A stretch of DNA of 64,000 bases from an uncultured Clostridia bacterium (GTDB taxonomy: Bacteria > Bacillota > Clostridia > TANB77 > UBA1234), in the NCBI GenBank assembly GCA_934132775.1, contig CAKPAA010000003.1:48601-112600 (forward strand), written 5' to 3'. Position 1 is the first letter of the stretch, and each line of letters starts with the position of its first letter. Shown here in pieces: positions 62,795 through 64,000 of this stretch. The position numbers were made by a program, and so were the translations under genes. The notes below the pieces were generated by a model that was given only the letters and a program-made list of their open reading frames with translations, was not told where the DNA came from and made no database searches.

Positions 62795-63841
62795 TTATCT
62801 AATCCGCTTTATGAGTTGAATTGAATCTTCCATTCTTTTATCTAATTTATATTTTCGTTCAAAATATCTTTGATATATTTCACTTTGATATATTTCCTTT
62901 TGTGCATCATAACATTGAGCTAAATCACTTTCAGAAACTTCTGAAATATCCAAAAGCTTTCTCATTTCTTCAAGACCAATAGATTTGTACATTTTGTATG
63001 CTAACGTTTGTATTGCATCAATATTATAGTTTAGTGATCTTCTAAGACTAGAATCAAATACTATGTCATCCATTGCATACAAGTCTTCAACTGGCACATT
63101 TTCTATGCCTGGTAATTCTAACTGTATTTTATTGGGAATATATCCTTTTTCTACCCATTTATCTAAATTTATAGGATTGTCATTTTGCAACTGTTGAAAA
63201 AATCTATATGCAGAAGCAGTATCTAAATGAGATATTCTCACATTTTTGTATCCTTTTATTCCTTCATTTGAGAAAATACCACTGTTTTTAACTTGGTCTA
63301 TTGCCATAAACTTAAAGTTAAATGCACCTTTTCCTATACTCGTTACACTATCTGGAATACTTACACTCGTTAACCTGCTACAATCAGAAAATGCATAACT
63401 TCCTATACTTGTTACACTATCTGGTATATTTACACTCATTAAACTCCTACAACCATAAAATGCATAACTTCCTATACTTGTTACACTATCTGGTATATTT
63501 ACACTCGTTAACCTGCTACAACGTAAAAATGCATAACTTCCTATGCTTGTTACTCCTTCTGGGATATTTACACTCTTTAAATTGTAACAACCGTTAAATG
63601 CACCCTCTCCTATGCTTGTTACACTATCTGGTATATTTACACTCTTTAAACTCATACAATTTAAAAATGCACCCTCTCCTATGCTTGTTACACTATCTGG
63701 TATATTTACACTCTTTAAACTCCTACAATTTAAAAATGCACCCTCTCCTATACTTGTTACTCCATCTGGTATAACAAAACTTCCGTCTGGACCTATATCA
63801 CTATCATCAACCTTAATCAAGACTCCGTTTTCAATTTTCAT
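62795..63841 (-). CDS. BspA-type leucine-rich-repeat protein, probably truncated by a frameshift
   Basis: The 348-residue protein has a short N-terminal part and seven 23-residue units of the LRR_5 type, such as GVTSIGEGAFLNCRSLKSVN and DSVTSIGSYAFYGCRSLMSV, in residues about 22-180. No signal peptide is present, so it is cytoplasmic. A helical C-terminal part follows, ending IKRIR. The stop falls within 20 bases of the frame of the next gene. Beside a small truncation, the two may have been one gene. The repeats are nearly identical at DNA level and should be prone to slippage. Confidence 0.8.
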   Translation of the reverse strand: MKIENGVLIKVDDSDIGPDGSFVIPDGVTSIGEGAFLNCRSLKSVNIPDSVTSIGEGAFLNCMSLKSVNIPDSVTSIGEGAFNGCYNLKSVNIPEGVTSIGSYAFLRCSRLTSVNIPDSVTSIGSYAFYGCRSLMSVNIPDSVTSIGSYAFSDCSRLTSVSIPDSVTSIGKGAFNFKFMAIDQVKNSGIFSNEGIKGYKNVRISHLDTASAYRFFQQLQNDNPINLDKWVEKGYIPNKIQLELPGIENVPVEDLYAMDDIVFDSSLRRSLNYNIDAIQTLAYKMYKSIGLEEMRKLLDISEVSESDLAQCYDAQKEIYQSEIYQRYFERKYKLDKRMEDSIQLIKRIR

Positions 63842-63859
63842 CTATCTCACCTCTATTCC

Positions 63860-64000
63860 TTATCTCTTTTTAAATATATTTTTTAATGCAGTTTTTATCT
63901 TTTCCAATATATTCATACTTGTGTCGTATTTTACCAATGCTTTTTCTTTCACACCTGTTTTTCTTTTTTCGTTTTTATTACTTTCTCTTTCTGCTGTCAC
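63860..64000 (-). CDS. C-terminal end of an unknown protein, cut by window edge
   Basis: The last 46 codons of a minus-strand gene are visible and read ...VKEKALVKYDTSM, then LEKIKTALKNIFKKR and a stop. It is basic. It ends 18 bases before the leucine-rich-repeat gene, so the two are probably in one unit. No family can be named from this piece. Confidence 0.5.
   Translation of the reverse strand: MTAERESNKNEKRKTGVKEKALVKYDTSMNILEKIKTALKNIFKKR

Noticed and set aside
63300..63780. Possible CRISPR or satellite repeat
   Set aside because: The 69-base period is explained by the leucine-rich-repeat units in a real reading frame.

Overview
The window looks like a chromosomal segment of a very AT-rich, low-GC Gram-positive anaerobe of the Clostridia type (Bacillota). 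The signs are a ctsR-mcsA-mcsB-clpC operon with a CtsR box, a CIRCE-controlled Hsp20, a Gram-positive LexA, McsB and PgeF, strong AGGAGG ribosome sites, and near-exclusive AGA arginine codons in the household genes. I could not assign a species. There is no rRNA, CRISPR array or recognisable transposase.

Layout. 1-3.5 kb: a partial ABC ATPase divergent from a TetR regulator, then an SPFH/zinc-ribbon and a Tim44-like gene. 3.6-10.4 kb: several orphan genes of foreign codon use (3826-5493 and 8928-10342) around an unknown coiled-coil protein and a lactaldehyde-reductase-like dehydrogenase. 10.5-14 kb: a lipoprotein, guanine deaminase and hypothetical genes. 14.1-18.8 kb: the class III heat-shock operon. 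19-22.4 kb: small zinc-ribbon proteins, LexA, CorA and a 3D-domain protein. 22.5-23.3 kb: tmRNA and a newly recognised small membrane-protein operon. 24-28.7 kb: pgeF-truA-MBL, then a zinc-ribbon/TPM pair that looks like the partner of the SPFH locus. 29-30.2 kb: a dicarboxylate symporter. 30.5-35.4 kb: recR-ybaB-X-dnaX and a short SRP RNA. 35.5-41.7 kb: hypothetical genes, a lysine/alanine repeat protein with a MarR regulator, tadA divergent from a tRNA-Arg(ACG), a truncated second symporter, an orphan cassette and tRNA-Arg(CCT). 41.7-52.4 kb: HtrA, TrhA, a glycosyltransferase, a PH-domain protein, an orphan pair, ASCH and NERD-HRDC proteins, flavodoxin, HtpG and Hsp20. 52.8-60.2 kb: a single-module NRPS with a terminal reductase, translationally coupled to a sensor kinase and an HD-GYP response regulator. 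60.4-64 kb: a large unknown protein and a BspA-type leucine-rich-repeat protein that may be two pieces of one frameshifted gene.

The most interesting system is the NRPS-kinase-HD-GYP operon. It could make a small peptide aldehyde (or a product derived from one) and couple its production or sensing to cyclic-di-GMP turnover. A second theme is a set of self-contained orphan units scattered through the window. Most have a consensus sigma-A promoter with a 17-base spacer, many have leader or intergenic hairpins and a strong terminator, and they use CGN arginine codons unlike their neighbours. One of them sits exactly where a symporter gene is broken.

Start codons were re-chosen from Shine-Dalgarno spacing in many genes. 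All functions are from motif recognition by eye, with no database search.
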